DNA from: Roseovarius nanhaiticus
GTDB taxonomy: Bacteria; Pseudomonadota; Alphaproteobacteria; Rhodobacterales; Rhodobacteraceae
Assembly (NCBI RefSeq): GCF_900156535.1
Contig: NZ_FTNV01000003.1
Location: forward strand, 310,001 to 374,000
Length of the DNA: 64,000 bases
Reading direction: 5' to 3'
The notes under the pieces were generated by a model. It was not told the origin of the DNA, searched no databases, and saw only the letters and a list, made by a program, of their open reading frames with translations. A program made the position numbers and the translations under genes. This document shows, one piece after another, positions 25,510 to 37,333 of the stretch. Numbering within the stretch: the first letter of the stretch is position 1; each line of letters starts with the position of its first letter.

Positions 25510-27420
25510 ATGACTGCCTCGCACAGCCCCATACTCGACCGGATCGCAGGCCCGTCGGACCTCAAATCGCTAAGTGACGGCGATCTTGGCGCCTTGGCGA
25601 CTGAGCTGCGCCGCGAGGTGATCGAGGCGGTTGCCGTCACGGGCGGGCATCTGGGATCGTCGCTGGGCGTGGTCGAAATGACGGTGGCGCTTCATGCGGT
25701 CTTCGACACCCCGCGCGACAAGCTGATCTGGGACGTGGGCCATCAATGCTATCCACACAAGATCCTGACCGGGCGCCGGGACCGTATCCGCACCCTGCGT
25801 CAGGAGGGCGGGCTCAGCGGCTTTACCAAGCGCAGCGAGAGCGTATTCGACCCGTTCGGCGCTGCCCATTCCAGCACCTCGATTTCCGCCGCGCTCGGCT
25901 TTGCCGTGGGGCGCGACATGGGGATGGAAACGGGCGACTCCATTGCCGTCATTGGCGACGGCTCGATCAGCGCGGGCATGGCCTATGAGGCGATGAACAA
26001 CGCCGGCGCCGAAGGGCGGCGCCTGTTTGTCATCCTCAACGATAACGAGATGTCGATTGCGCCCCCGGTCGGCGCCATGTCCAGCTACATGTCGCGCCTG
26101 TCGGACGGCCCCCTGGGCAAGCTGGGCAAGCTGGGCGAGGGGCTGGAGGCGCGTCTGCCCGGCCCATTGCGTGATCACGCGCGCCGCGCGCGCGCGCTCG
26201 TCACCGGGCATTCGGCCAAGTCGGGAACGCTCTTCGAGGAACTCGGCTTTGACTATATGGGCCCCATTGACGGGCATGACATGGGACAGCTCCTGGCGGT
26301 ACTGCGCACGGCGCGCACCCGCGCCACTGGGCCGGTTCTCATTCATTGCTGCACGGTCAAGGGCAAGGGCTACGCCCCCGCCGAAAGCTCGGCCGACAAA
26401 TATCACGGCGTTTCTAAATTTGACGTGGCCAGCGGCGCGCAGGCCAAATCCCGGCCCAATGCGCCCAGTTATACCAAGGTTTTCGGCGCGGCATTGGCCG
26501 ATGAGGCGTCGCGCGATGCGCGCATTGTAGGCGTCACGGCGGCCATGCCTGCGGGCACGGGCCTCGACATTCTGGCGGATCGATATCCGGCGCGTGTGTT
26601 CGATGTCGGCATCGCCGAGCAGCATGGCGTGACCTTTGCCGCCGGTATGGCCGCGAGTGGCCTGAAGCCCTTTTGCGCGATTTATTCGACCTTCCTGCAG
26701 CGCGGGTACGATCAGGTGGTGCATGACGTGGCGCTGCAAAACCTGCCGGTGCGCTTTGCCATTGACCGCGCGGGCCTTGTGGGCGCGGATGGCGCGACCC
26801 ATGCGGGCGCGTTCGATATCGGATACCTGACCGCGCTGCCGAATTTCACTGTGATGGCCGCCGGCGACGAGGCCGAGCTGATGCATATGGTGGCCACCGC
26901 CGCCGCGCATGATGCAGGACCGATCGCGTTTCGCTATCCGCGGGGCGAGGGGACGGGCGCGCCCCTGCCCGAGCGCGGGCAGATCCTCGAGATCGGCAAG
27001 GGCCGCATCGTGCGCGAAGGCAGCGATGTGGCGCTGCTCAGCTTCGGCGCGCATCTGGGTGAATGTCATGCAGCCGCGGCCCGGCTGGAGGCGCAGGGCA
27101 TTTCGGCAACCATCGCCGATGCGCGCTTTGCCAAGCCGCTGGACCGCGCATTGATCCGGCAGCTCTTGCGCCATCATAAGGCGCTGATCACCGTCGAGCA
27201 GGGCGCGCGGGGCGGCTTTGGGGCCATGGTGCTGCACGATCTGGCGAATGACGGCCTTCTGGACGGGCGCTGCCAGCTGCGCACCATGACGCTGCCCGAC
27301 CGCTTCATCGAGCAGGCGGCGCCTGACGCGATGTATGCGGATGCGGGCCTCAGATCGGTGGATATCGCGGCGATGGCCGCGCAGGCGATGGGCAGGGATA
27401 TTCTGGCGGCGCGGCGCTAA
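25510..27420 (+). CDS. dxs: 1-deoxy-D-xylulose-5-phosphate synthase
   Basis: A 636-aa thiamine-diphosphate enzyme that joins pyruvate and glyceraldehyde 3-phosphate, the entry step of the MEP isoprenoid pathway. The ThDP signature [18 protein letters not shown] is near residues 151-168. The transketolase-type pyrimidine domain contains [17 protein letters not shown], and [20 protein letters not shown] is the DRAG motif. Placed behind puf it supplies carotenoid and phytol precursors when the cluster is expressed. Converges on idi with 7 nt between stops. Confidence 0.96.
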   Translation: MTASHSPILDRIAGPSDLKSLSDGDLGALATELRREVIEAVAVTGGHLGSSLGVVEMTVALHAVFDTPRDKLIWDVGHQCYPHKILTGRRDRIRTLRQEGGLSGFTKRSESVFDPFGAAHSSTSISAALGFAVGRDMGMETGDSIAVIGDGSISAGMAYEAMNNAGAEGRRLFVILNDNEMSIAPPVGAMSSYMSRLSDGPLGKLGKLGEGLEARLPGPLRDHARRARALVTGHSAKSGTLFEELGFDYMGPIDGHDMGQLLAVLRTARTRATGPVLIHCCTVKGKGYAPAESSADKYHGVSKFDVASGAQAKSRPNAPSYTKVFGAALADEASRDARIVGVTAAMPAGTGLDILADRYPARVFDVGIAEQHGVTFAAGMAASGLKPFCAIYSTFLQRGYDQVVHDVALQNLPVRFAIDRAGLVGADGATHAGAFDIGYLTALPNFTVMAAGDEAELMHMVATAAAHDAGPIAFRYPRGEGTGAPLPERGQILEIGKGRIVREGSDVALLSFGAHLGECHAAAARLEAQGISATIADARFAKPLDRALIRQLLRHHKALITVEQGARGGFGAMVLHDLANDGLLDGRCQLRTMTLPDRFIEQAAPDAMYADAGLRSVDIAAMAAQAMGRDILAARR

Positions 27421-27427
27421 ACACGCC

Positions 27428-27946
27428 TCACGCGGCGAAAATCGCCTCGGCGTGATCGGCCAGATAGATGCGAAGCCACGGGGTGAAACGCTGCGGCGCT
27501 GCGGCGATCTCGGCGCTAAGCTCCGCAAGGTCGATCCAGCGCGCCTCGGCCACCTCATCGGGGTTCGGCACCAGCGGCATGCTCTTGGGCGCATCGGCGG
27601 TATAGATCTCGACGCGCTCATCCTCGATCAGGCCGCCGCCCACATCCGCGCGATAGCTGACGCGGCCCCGATGGCGCAGCGATAGTCCGGTAATGCCTAA
27701 CTCCTCGCCAAGGCGGCGCCCGGCACAGTCCAACGCGGTCTCGCCCCAATTGGGATGCGTGCAGCAGGTATTCGCCCAAAGGCCCGGCGTGTGGTATTTC
27801 GACAGCGCGCGGCGCTGGATCAGCGTGCGCGTGCCGCGCATCACAAAAACCGAGATTGCCTTGTGCGGCAGGCCGCGCCGATGCACGTCCATCTTCTCGA
27901 CGGGGGTCAGCGTATCGCCGACCCAGGCGGGGATCATCACACTCAT
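27428..27946 (-). CDS. idi: Isopentenyl-diphosphate delta-isomerase, type 1
   Basis: A 172-aa Nudix-fold enzyme interconverting IPP and DMAPP. The catalytic Cys lies in ANTCCTHPNWGE and the acidic metal-binding region in the RLGEELGI Nudix-like helix; a second acidic stretch follows in EDERVEIY. Size is normal for type 1 Idi. The ATG overlaps the bchP stop by 4 nt (ATGA), so it is the last gene of bchG-orf-bchP-idi and links precursor supply to the esterification genes. Confidence 0.93.
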   Translation of the reverse strand: MSVMIPAWVGDTLTPVEKMDVHRRGLPHKAISVFVMRGTRTLIQRRALSKYHTPGLWANTCCTHPNWGETALDCAGRRLGEELGITGLSLRHRGRVSYRADVGGGLIEDERVEIYTADAPKSMPLVPNPDEVAEARWIDLAELSAEIAAAPQRFTPWLRIYLADHAEAIFAA

Positions 27947-29130
27947 GTTCGCGTCACTGCCACCAAACCGGTCAGGTGGGCAAGGTTCTTGATGCCGATC
28001 TTGAGATGGGCAAGGGGACGCGCCTTAACCAGCGCCTTGTTCATATAGGCCTCGAAGGTCAGGCGCTGTACGTCGACATCGTGGCACAGCGATACGAACC
28101 GCTCGCGCCGCTCGTCCGAGCGGTAATAGGCGCGCTGCATGGCGCCGAGAACGCGAAAAACGCCCTTATGCTCGCGCATGAAGAGCTTGCGGGCGAGTTG
28201 CAGATCACTGGCCCGGCCAGAGGTGAGGCATGCTGCCGCCGCCGTGGCGGCGACGCGGCCCCCGACCATGGCGTAATAGATGCCCTCGCCCGAGGAGGGC
28301 GCGACGACGCCTGCGGCATCGCCGGCAAGCACCACATCGTGGCCATTGTCCCATTTATCCAGGGGTTTCAGCGGAATCGGCGCGCCCTCGCGGCGGATGG
28401 TGCGGCAATGCTCCAGCCCCGAGGCGACGCGCAGCGCGGCGGTCGCCTGTTTCAGATCGACTCCCGGCACCTCGGTGCCCATGCCGACGCTGGCCTGCGC
28501 GCCATGCGGGAAAACCCAGCCGTAGAAATCGGGCGAAATGGCGCCGTCATAGATCACGTCGCAGCGCGCGGGGTCATAGCCGGGACCAGCCTCAGCCGGG
28601 GCCTCGATGATCTCGTGATAGGCGATCACATAGGGGATCTTGTCGCCGCCCGGCACTTCGTGGCGGCCCACATTCGAGCGCGCGCCATCGGCGCCGATGA
28701 TCAGTCTGGTGCTCAGTGATTTCGTCTCGCCCGAGGCCTTGCAGCGGTAATTGACATGCGTGCCGCTATCGTTGCGTTCGATGCCGGTATAGGTGCCGGT
28801 GATCCGGTCGGCGCCCGCCCCCTCGGCACGGACGCGCAGGAATTCGTCGAAATGCTCGCGGTCGACCATGCCGACATAGCCGTTCTCGATGGGAATATCG
28901 ACGCGGCGCCCGGTGGGCGAGATCATGCGCGCGGTGCTGATGCGTGCCACGATCTGTTCGTCCGGGATGTGAAAATCGCGGATCAGGCGGGGCGGCACGG
29001 CGCCGCCGCAGGGCTTGATCTTGCCCGCGCGGTCGATAAAGGCGACCTTGTGCCCCGAGCGGGCGAGGTCTTCGGCGGCTGTGGCGCCACTGGGGCCACC
29101 CCCTACGACGATGACGTCATACATTTTCAT
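27943..29130 (-). CDS. bchP: Geranylgeranyl reductase
   Basis: A 395-aa FAD-dependent reductase that saturates the geranylgeranyl tail of bacteriochlorophyll to phytyl. The FAD motif VVGGGPSGATAAEDLARSG is at about 7-25, with IKPCGGAVPPRL just after and a C-terminal GDAAGVVAPSSGEGIYYAM. Two ATGs are possible: 29130 gives an ATGA overlap with the upstream PucC-like gene, while 29124 has GGGAGA at better spacing. Standard neighbour order bchG-orf-bchP. Confidence 0.95.
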   Translation of the reverse strand: MKMYDVIVVGGGPSGATAAEDLARSGHKVAFIDRAGKIKPCGGAVPPRLIRDFHIPDEQIVARISTARMISPTGRRVDIPIENGYVGMVDREHFDEFLRVRAEGAGADRITGTYTGIERNDSGTHVNYRCKASGETKSLSTRLIIGADGARSNVGRHEVPGGDKIPYVIAYHEIIEAPAEAGPGYDPARCDVIYDGAISPDFYGWVFPHGAQASVGMGTEVPGVDLKQATAALRVASGLEHCRTIRREGAPIPLKPLDKWDNGHDVVLAGDAAGVVAPSSGEGIYYAMVGGRVAATAAAACLTSGRASDLQLARKLFMREHKGVFRVLGAMQRAYYRSDERRERFVSLCHDVDVQRLTFEAYMNKALVKARPLAHLKIGIKNLAHLTGLVAVTRT

Positions 29131-30410
29131 TCTCCCGCAACTGCATAGGGGTGGGCCGGCGCACGCGATATGATGCGCATCGCCATGAGGGCGGCCGCGA
29201 TGAAAAGCGCCGCCTCGATCGTGAATACCGTCCCGAAGGCCTGCGCGTCGCCGATCTGCGCCAAACGCATCAGATCGACCAGCGCCGCGCCGGTCAGCCC
29301 GCCAAAGCCCGCAGCCACGGCCTGCGCCGCGCCCCAAAGGCCCATGCGCGTGCCCTCGCGCCGCGTGCGCCCTTCGCCTGCCAGCGCCATCATCGAGCCG
29401 ATGGCCGCGACCGCGAACATGCCGTTGAAGAAGCCCAGCGTAATGACCAGCGGGCTGAGCAGAGCTACAATGCCGAGCGTACCGATCAGCGAGATCAGGC
29501 AGAGCGCCGCGCAAGAGCCGAGGCACCCTGCGATGACCCATGTGCGCAGCGCGCCGCGTTTCAGCCCCGTCGCCACGATGCCGACCAGCAGCATCCCGAG
29601 GAACGTGCCGCCGTTCTGCATGCCGCTGAGGCTGGTGGTTTGGCCGGGGGTGAGGCCGAAGACGAGGCCGGCAAAGGGCTCGAGGATCAATTCCTGCATG
29701 AAATAGGCGGTCATCGAGAGGAAAACGAAGATGGTGAAGGCTCGCGCGCGCGGCTCGGCCCAGATTTCAGCCAGACCCTCGCGAAAGGGCAGCGCCTCGG
29801 GCTCGGGCTGAACGGTCACGCGCGCCTCGATGCCCCAGACGGCGAGGAGGGTTACCGCGCAGACCATCAGCGACACGGCGCCAACGATCTTCAGCAGAAG
29901 GGCAGGCGAATAGGGGTGCAAGAGGCTGCCGACGACGCCCGCCGTCATGGCGATGCCGAAGATCATCATCAGCCAAGTGATGGTGGCCGCCGCCGCGCGG
30001 CGATGCGGCGCTGTGCCGGAGGCCAGAAGCGCCAGAAGCGATGTGCCCGACGCGCCCACCCCGAGGCCGATCAGCGCATAGGCCAGGATCGACAGCGCGA
30101 GGCCCGCCCAGTAGGATGATTGCAGCAGAACGACGCCGCAGGCGGCGCCGAAACCGCCCAGTGCCAGGATGGCCATGCCGCCGATGATGAAACGGGTGCG
30201 GTTGCCCCCGGTATCCGAGCGAAAGCCCCATTGCGGGCGCGTCAGCTGGATCCCGTAATGCAGCGCCACCAGAAGGCCGGGCAGGACGGCGGGCAGGGCC
30301 AGCTCGACCACCATCAGGCGGTTGAGCGTCGAGGTGGTCAGCACCACGATGGCGCCCAAGGCGGCCTGAACCAGCCCCAGCCGCGCGATCTGGATCCAGC
30401 CGAGCGTCAT
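29127..30410 (-). CDS. BCH2/PucC-family major facilitator protein between bchG and bchP
   Basis: A 427-aa membrane protein with about twelve helices, paralogous to LhaA at 42469 and to PucC. Shared motifs are LNRLMVVELALPAVLPGLLVALHY, cut here as STLNRLMVVELALPA, and GFRSDTGGNRTRFI. The family assists assembly or pigment delivery to light-harvesting complexes. The position between bchG and bchP matches the orf428-type gene of Rhodobacter, for which bacteriochlorophyll transport has been suggested. It overlaps the bchG stop by 4 nt. Confidence 0.88.
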   Translation of the reverse strand: MTLGWIQIARLGLVQAALGAIVVLTTSTLNRLMVVELALPAVLPGLLVALHYGIQLTRPQWGFRSDTGGNRTRFIIGGMAILALGGFGAACGVVLLQSSYWAGLALSILAYALIGLGVGASGTSLLALLASGTAPHRRAAAATITWLMMIFGIAMTAGVVGSLLHPYSPALLLKIVGAVSLMVCAVTLLAVWGIEARVTVQPEPEALPFREGLAEIWAEPRARAFTIFVFLSMTAYFMQELILEPFAGLVFGLTPGQTTSLSGMQNGGTFLGMLLVGIVATGLKRGALRTWVIAGCLGSCAALCLISLIGTLGIVALLSPLVITLGFFNGMFAVAAIGSMMALAGEGRTRREGTRMGLWGAAQAVAAGFGGLTGAALVDLMRLAQIGDAQAFGTVFTIEAALFIAAALMAMRIISRAPAHPYAVAGE

Positions 30411-31315
30411 GGCGCAATCCCCAGCGTGCGGATCGCCAGCGCGGTGATCAGCATGCCCGCGACATAGAGCATGACGCCGGTTCCGTTATACCAGGGTGCG
30501 AGGCCCTTCGGGTCACGCAGAAGTTTGCGCATCGCCAGCATCTGCAGTCCCAGCACCGCCGCCACGCCGAGCGCGTGCAAGGGGCGGTCCCAGAGCATCA
30601 GAAGCGCGATCATGACCGCTTGCGGCACGGCCATGACGATGCAGGCGACGCGGGCCGCCGTCTCGGGTCCGAGAGTGGCGGGTAGCGAGCGGACACCCGT
30701 CTCAAGATCGCCTTTCAAAGCCTTGAAATCATTAAGAGTCATAATGCCATGTGCGCCGATAGAATAGAGCAGGGCGGCTGTGATCACATAAACGCTGGGC
30801 GCCCCGGCGGACATGACGGCGGCGCCGGTGAACCATGGCAGGCCCTCGTAGCAGAGCCCGACGAGGCCCGGCCCCCAGATGCCCGAGCGCTTGAGGCGCA
30901 AGGGCTGGGCCGAATAGGCCCAGGCACCCGCGACGCCGACCAAGGTGGCGCCGAAGCCCCAAGGCCCCAACTGCCAGCCGACGAGCAGCGCCAGCGCTGA
31001 CATGGCCCAGGCGATCCAGAGGCCCCAGCGTCCGGGGATCTGGCCCGAGGGGATGCCGCGATGCGGCTCGTTGATGGCATCGACATGCCGGTCGCACCAG
31101 TCATTCGCAGCCTGACTCATGCCGCATACGATGGGACCGGCCAAGATGACGCCCAGCAGTATCGTGCCCCATTGCCCTGCAGGTGACACGCCCGCCGAAA
31201 CGCAGCCGATCCCGTAGGCCAGCATGGGCGGCGCCCATGTGACCGGCTTGATCAGCCGCAGGACGGCCAGGGGGCGTGGGTAAGAGAGTGAGGGGGAGGA
31301 GGCGAGCGCGGTCAT
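30407..31315 (-). CDS. bchG: Bacteriochlorophyll synthase
   Basis: A 302-aa UbiA-family prenyltransferase with eight or nine helices that attaches geranylgeranyl diphosphate to bacteriochlorophyllide a. The first Asp-rich motif is NDWCDRHVDAINEPHRGIPSG (cut: NDWCDRHVDAINEP, about 92-105). The second is TLNDFKALKGDLETGVRSLP (cut: LNDFKALKGDLETG). The ATG at 31315 lies only 2 nt from a PpsR operator, leaving no room for a normal ribosome site, so translation may depend on read-through from ppsR. Confidence 0.95.
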   Translation of the reverse strand: MTALASSPSLSYPRPLAVLRLIKPVTWAPPMLAYGIGCVSAGVSPAGQWGTILLGVILAGPIVCGMSQAANDWCDRHVDAINEPHRGIPSGQIPGRWGLWIAWAMSALALLVGWQLGPWGFGATLVGVAGAWAYSAQPLRLKRSGIWGPGLVGLCYEGLPWFTGAAVMSAGAPSVYVITAALLYSIGAHGIMTLNDFKALKGDLETGVRSLPATLGPETAARVACIVMAVPQAVMIALLMLWDRPLHALGVAAVLGLQMLAMRKLLRDPKGLAPWYNGTGVMLYVAGMLITALAIRTLGIAP

Positions 31316-31317
31316 GC

Positions 31318-31335
31318 TGTAAACTTAGCCTGACA
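31318..31335. promoter_or_regulatory. PpsR/CrtJ operator proximal to bchG
   Basis: Perfect TGT-N12-ACA with inner sequence AAACTTAGCCTG, ending 2 nt before the bchG start codon. Nearly identical to the distal box at 31353. Confidence 0.88.
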
Positions 31336-31352
31336 TTCGCCGAGTCGGCAAG

Positions 31353-31370
31353 TGTAAACTTAGGCTGACA
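31353..31370. promoter_or_regulatory. PpsR/CrtJ operator distal to bchG
   Basis: Perfect TGT-N12-ACA with inner sequence AAACTTAGGCTG, 17 nt from the proximal box and 17 nt from the ppsR stop. Read on the minus strand it contains TTTACA as a possible -35 hexamer. Confidence 0.88.
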
Positions 31371-31387
31371 GCGGTCGCTCCGGCGGC

Positions 31388-32803
31388 TCAGCTTTCCTTG
31401 GCGAGCATGCCGTATTTGCGCAGCTTGACGTAAAGGGATTGGCGCGACAGGCCCAGCATGTCGGCGGCTGCAACGCGGTTGTTGTTGGTCAGCTGGATCG
31501 CCGTTTCAATACACATCTTTTCGACCACATCGGTGGTCTGGGACACGATTTCCTTGAGCGTGGCGCTGCCGACCAGTTCCATGATCGGGCGCGCGTCGTC
31601 ATCGGTCGTGGGCAGGCCGGCGGGCAGGGGCGTTTCGCTGACCTGTGCATCGCGAAAGACGAACGCAAAGCAGGGCGCGTGGCCGTTGGAGAGGAGCGTG
31701 GCCGAGATCGTCACCGGGCGCTGACCGCCATATTCGCCAATCAGGCGTGTCGTATAGAGGCGCATGCTGCCGACGCGGGACGCGTGGTCCATCAGCACCT
31801 TCTGGTCGACATTGCCGCGAGACAGGAAATCCGACATCTGGCGGCTGCGCAGGCTACGCCCGTCTGTCGCATCGACAAGGTTCAGGAACGCCTCATTGGC
31901 CGAGGTGATCGCGCCCGTTCCATCCGTCATGACGATCCCGTCCGAGCCGTTTTCGCACAGTGCGATCAGGTTGCGGGTGTAGTCGTCATCGCGGGCAGGC
32001 TTGCCGCTGAAGGGGGTGAGGCGGCACAGAAACATCCGCTCGCCCGCGGCCCGGAAGAGGCTGGGGCTGATCCGCAAGTGGTCGCCGCTTTGCGCGACCT
32101 CGATTTCGAAGCCATCGTTGCCGTCTGTCTGGGCCGTGGAGAAAAGTCGGTCCATCAGATCTGGGCGGCTGAGGCCCTTGAGTTCTTGGGCGAGGCTGGT
32201 GTTCTGCAGCGCGTCACGCTTCTTGCCCAAGAGACGGGCGGCGGCGCTGTTCAGCTCGGTGATGCGGCCATCCGAGGCGCTCATGAAGATGATCGCATCG
32301 GTGGTGTGGCCCAAAAGAACCTGGAACCGCGTGTCGTATTCGCGGTGGCTCTCATAGTCTTTTTCCAGCGCGATCTGCGCCTTGACCAGCTGCTGTTGCA
32401 GCTCGGCCACTGGCTGCATATCGCGGCCCAGCATCAGGATCGTGTTGTCAGGGCCGATCTTGTTGAATGTGTAGTTTATCGGAAACTGCCATTTACGCTC
32501 ATTGTCGTAATGGTTCAGCTCGACCGCGCGCGATACGGCACCAGCGTCCAGATACTCGGCCAGAGCGCGCTCGAATTTCGGAATGCTTTCTGCGCTCAGA
32601 ACCTCTCGCACGTCGCGCTTGTCCCAATTCTTGAGATCGGCATAGGCGCGGCGGGACGGATTGGGCAGGACCGACAGTATCTTGCCCGTGGCCGAGATGA
32701 CGATGGCGATATCTGCCAGCGAGCCGATGATGTCACCCAGAATATCTGGGCCAATCAACGGAATAGCGCCGCTATCCCAATATTTTGTCCCGCGAGACGT
32801 CAT
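31388..32803 (-). CDS. ppsR: PpsR/CrtJ, redox-responsive repressor of photosynthesis genes
   Basis: A 471-aa regulator. An N-terminal domain and Q-linker-like helix (ELQQQLVKAQIALEKDY, near 134-150) precede two PAS domains (starting near 158 and 279). A Fis-type helix-turn-helix ends the protein (NNNRVAAADMLGLSRQSLYVKL). Two Cys residues, near 260 and 431, fall where the redox-active pair of PpsR/CrtJ is expected; the second is just before the DNA-binding domain. PpsR binds the TGT-N12-ACA boxes marked in this annotation. It follows ppaA by 57 nt. Confidence 0.95.
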   Translation of the reverse strand: MTSRGTKYWDSGAIPLIGPDILGDIIGSLADIAIVISATGKILSVLPNPSRRAYADLKNWDKRDVREVLSAESIPKFERALAEYLDAGAVSRAVELNHYDNERKWQFPINYTFNKIGPDNTILMLGRDMQPVAELQQQLVKAQIALEKDYESHREYDTRFQVLLGHTTDAIIFMSASDGRITELNSAAARLLGKKRDALQNTSLAQELKGLSRPDLMDRLFSTAQTDGNDGFEIEVAQSGDHLRISPSLFRAAGERMFLCRLTPFSGKPARDDDYTRNLIALCENGSDGIVMTDGTGAITSANEAFLNLVDATDGRSLRSRQMSDFLSRGNVDQKVLMDHASRVGSMRLYTTRLIGEYGGQRPVTISATLLSNGHAPCFAFVFRDAQVSETPLPAGLPTTDDDARPIMELVGSATLKEIVSQTTDVVEKMCIETAIQLTNNNRVAAADMLGLSRQSLYVKLRKYGMLAKES

Positions 32804-32860
32804 GTCGACACCAATCCTCTGATCGCATTGCTGATCGGACGTTCCCGCATCCGGTTGGAA

Positions 32861-33682
32861 TTACTTTGGATGGCCGTGCAGTTTGCAAAATGAGAGAGCC
32901 TCTTCCAACTTATTAGTGATCTTGTCAACGCCCGAGACCTTGAGCGCCTTTTGCGTGCCTTCCACGATGTAGCCGCCCAGTATGACGGGAGGCGGCGGTG
33001 CGCAGGCGCTTTTTATCATTTTGACCACCTCGGTCAGGTCGGCCAGATCGTCCTCCATGCTTGCCGACACGAAGACGGCGTCGAATTGTGCATCCTTGAT
33101 CGTATTGACCAGATCGACCGCCTCTTCGCCGATTGACAACTTGACCGAGTAGCCAAGACGTCTGAGCTGTCCGGCCAGCACCATTATACCCAACGTGTGA
33201 TCGGCATCGCGCGACAACAAGAGCAGGACCGAAGTTTCCTGGCCATTCGAGTTCCAGCGCCGGTCGTCCGATTTGCCCGGGCCGATCTCGCGCAGCAGAA
33301 ACTGAAGCCGCGAAGTGCCGATGGTGACGCTGGTAAAGCTGGCTTCATCCTCGCACCAATCGTCGCCCATGCGGCGGGCCACGGCGGGGATGTAGACATC
33401 ACAGATATATTCCGCGGGCGTGCCATTCGCCACCAAGCGTTTCGCGAGTGCGCTGCATGCCAATGGGTCGTCGCCGACGGCTGCATCGAACAGCATTTCA
33501 ATGTTGCGCGCGTCAGGACTGTCCCTCACGGCTTTGGCTCGCATGGCGACCTGCCCAAGCGCGTCTGCCGCGACCTTGCTGTAAGCCGCTCCCTGGCTCT
33601 CGGGCTTGGTCTCGGTCTTTCCGGCGTCTGTTTTGCCGGCGTCTGGTGTGCGAGCAGCTTTTCTATCGGACATTCCATTCAT
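32861..33682 (-). CDS. ppaA: PpaA/AerR, cobalamin-binding-like partner of PpsR
   Basis: About 273 aa. A Lys/Ala-rich start is followed by a helical B12-binding module (residues roughly 60-125) and a Rossmann-like B12-binding domain with the HTLG sequence (SRDADHTLGIMVLAG) and a C-terminal ILGGYIVEG. AerR/PpaA binds cobalamin and counters PpsR. ATG 33682 is chosen: GAGGGAGGGG lies just upstream, and the likely promoter in the PpsR box would begin transcription near 33755, inside the longer frame that starts at 33760. Long and short forms are known for AerR, so both starts could be used. Confidence 0.9.
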   Translation of the reverse strand: MNGMSDRKAARTPDAGKTDAGKTETKPESQGAAYSKVAADALGQVAMRAKAVRDSPDARNIEMLFDAAVGDDPLACSALAKRLVANGTPAEYICDVYIPAVARRMGDDWCEDEASFTSVTIGTSRLQFLLREIGPGKSDDRRWNSNGQETSVLLLLSRDADHTLGIMVLAGQLRRLGYSVKLSIGEEAVDLVNTIKDAQFDAVFVSASMEDDLADLTEVVKMIKSACAPPPPVILGGYIVEGTQKALKVSGVDKITNKLEEALSFCKLHGHPK

Positions 33683-33761
33683 GATCGGCATCCCCTCCCT
33701 CACTGTGGGCGTCCCTCCTGCCGGGGCCAGAATGGGCCGATGCAGCATCCGCAGCGTCATA

Positions 33762-33790
33762 AATGATCCCTCGCATCCTGAAAAATGTCA
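33762..33790 (-). promoter_or_regulatory. Candidate ppaA promoter
   Basis: On the minus strand TTGACA (33790-33785, part of the PpsR box) and GATCAT (33767-33762) are 17 nt apart. The -10 is imperfect. If used, the transcript starts near 33755 and favours translation from 33682 or nearby. Confidence 0.4.
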
Positions 33791-33802
33791 AAGTAAATTG
33801 AC
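33785..33802. promoter_or_regulatory. PpsR/CrtJ operator near ppaA
   Basis: Perfect TGT-N12-ACA with inner sequence CAAAGTAAATTG in the divergent ppaA/bchF region, 120 bp (centre to centre) from the second box at 33905. Confidence 0.88.
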
Positions 33803-33904
33803 AGTGAGACGCGCGGCGTCCTGAAGATTCTGGCAGGCCATTGTTTTGGCGAGGATATTTTGATCTGCTTGATTCCGTCTCCGGCTCTTGCCTTACACCC
33901 AACC

Positions 33905-37322
<3,418 letters not shown>

Positions 37323-37333
<11 letters not shown>

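Noticed and set aside
33848-33877. GAGGATATTTTGATCTGCTTGATTCC as a third repeat copy or an FNR-type site
   Set aside because: Only GGATATTT matches the repeat core, and the two TTGAT units are direct rather than the inverted TTGAT-N4-ATCAA required for FnrL.
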